From: Kudoa neothunni
Lineage: Eukaryota; Cnidaria
Length of the DNA: 64,000 nucleotides
Reading direction: 5' to 3'
Assembly (NCBI GenBank): GCA_964304625.1
Contig: OZ199840.1
Span: 6,324,001-6,388,000, forward strand
Numbering within the stretch: the stretch's first letter is position 1; the number at the start of each line of letters is the position of its first letter. Shown here one piece after another: positions 62,891 through 64,000 of the stretch. The notes under the pieces were generated by a model. It saw nothing but the letters and a program-made list of their open reading frames with translations, was not told where the DNA came from and ran no database searches. The position numbers and the translations under genes are program-made.

Positions 62891-63237
62891 GTACGCACCT
62901 TTTTGCCCAAACCACGTAGATTCTATTTTTGTTTATCTCAAACGAGTGTAAAATTTAAATTTAAATAGTTGAATTTTAGTAGGAAAATTATTAATAATGG
63001 AATCTAACGTGTGGATTATAAATAGAGTTGCCCCGATACCAATAAAATTTCGTCTTTTAAAACCAGTATATAATGAAGAAATGTTTGTCAAATTACATTA
63101 AAATGTATCAAGATATCTTTAAATTGGCTCTTTAAAATTATTCTTATATTTTTATAAATCTTTACGCATTTCATAATTTAATAATACAAAAAACATATTT
63201 GGTTTGCCACATTTATTAGACCTGTCAATAAAATATC

Positions 63238-64000
63238 AGGTAATAGTAAAATAGGCGGGGCCTAAAAAACGTCCTCTTTCACATGTTTTTTCACAGTTCT
63301 TTTTTCACGATTCTTAACAATAAAATATAAGAATATGGATATCAAAAATTCAGCTCAAAATAATAACTTTCAAATTTTGAGAATTTTTCATCCGATCGCG
63401 GTCGGATACACGTATAATCTCCATCTTTTTTCAACAAACATTGAATTCATCTCTAAATTGTTTTGATAATCATTCATAAATTGGTTCTATTTCATATTTT
63501 TCCTCATATAAACACAAATTTTACAATATCAAATTTAATTACACAGGTTTTTTATATGTTAGGCATGAATAGTTTAAAAACGAGAAGACAACTACGTGCT
63601 CTCTATATATTTTCTTAGTTTTCTCGGAGCTGATGAGTTTTTTTAATAATTAATTAACATTTTATTTTAGATCAACATTTAATTTCAACAGAGAAATAAC
63701 TTAAGATAAATTATATTATCACTTTTAAGCAGGAATTCTTACATGTGTGTTTAGTATAGCATTCGATAAACGTAAAAATGTTGTTATACAAAAACATAAA
63801 AACGAAAAAATCGTTATTTCTATAAAATAATTATTTTTAATGCAACATTTATGCACCGATATAAATAATAACCATAATTAACATATTGTATTGACATCTT
63901 GAAATATTCACAATTAGCATATTTGGTCAAATTTGTTGTTAGTAAATTTTGGAATTTAAAAAAACTTATAAAACAATAAAAATATGGTTTCTATTATTTT
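63238..64000 (+). repeat. dispersed repeat B, copy 2 (runs off the window)
   Basis: Collinear with 47180-47990; begins with a shared GGTAATxGTAAA.. and CCTAAAAA-CG stretch and continues to the window edge. Carries about 150 bp not present in the other copy. Confidence 0.8.

Overview
The window is AT-rich DNA from an intron-bearing eukaryote, most likely a compact-gene metazoan. BEL/Pao and Ty3/Gypsy retroelements, pogo/Tigger, piggyBac, hAT and IS630/Tc1-type DNA transposons, a tRNA-derived SINE, a MEK1/2-type kinase and a NECAP endocytic adaptor all point to an animal; BEL/Pao elements are known only from animals. Host introns are very short (commonly 37-60 nt, modal about 41 nt), GT..AG and precisely placed. 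A parasitic animal such as a myxosporean cnidarian would fit, but that is a low-confidence inference.

Layout. 1-12.3 kb: a complete nine-exon MEK1/2 kinase gene (minus, 1297-2884), repeat-rich intergenic DNA with an unnamed 1.7-kb repeat and a hAT relic, then a complete fifteen-exon 26S proteasome subunit Rpn3/PSMD3 gene (minus, 9760-12314). 12.9-20.2 kb: a Tigger relic carrying a hAT MITE, a hAT relic with perfect target duplications, and a piggyBac relic. 20.5-22.1 kb: a six-exon NECAP gene (minus). 23.2-34.4 kb: transposon accumulation: a piggyBac pseudogene, a Tigger element split by a Gypsy LTR retrotransposon, and a second copy of the 1.7-kb repeat split at TTAA by a piggyBac element (its empty site survives near 8244). 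37.0-39.1 kb: an unrecognised multi-exon gene for a secreted or single-pass membrane protein (minus). 39.8-48.3 kb: a Tigger element split by an apparently intact IS630/Tc1-like transposon, a tRNA-derived SINE and a hAT transposon with intron-like gaps in its gene.

49.1-56.0 kb holds the most interesting object: a twenty-exon plus-strand gene for a predicted 1953-residue type I surface protein with signal peptide, fifteen cysteine-bearing fibronectin-III-like modules and one C-terminal membrane span. The modules form a five-module unit (X-L-S1-S2-S3) repeated three times, almost all on symmetric phase 1-1 exons. I do not recognise this protein. 56.2-58.9 kb is a hAT fragment and a BEL/Pao fossil running into a 200-base assembly gap. 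60.0-61.4 kb is an ALAD (porphobilinogen synthase) gene, the second step of haem synthesis, that keeps catalytic and zinc residues but whose reading frame is broken about four times, while the neighbouring host genes read through almost cleanly. The window ends in a hAT relic and a dispersed repeat. No operon-like or coordinated pathway links the host genes; they are separate housekeeping, signalling and surface genes embedded in nested transposons.
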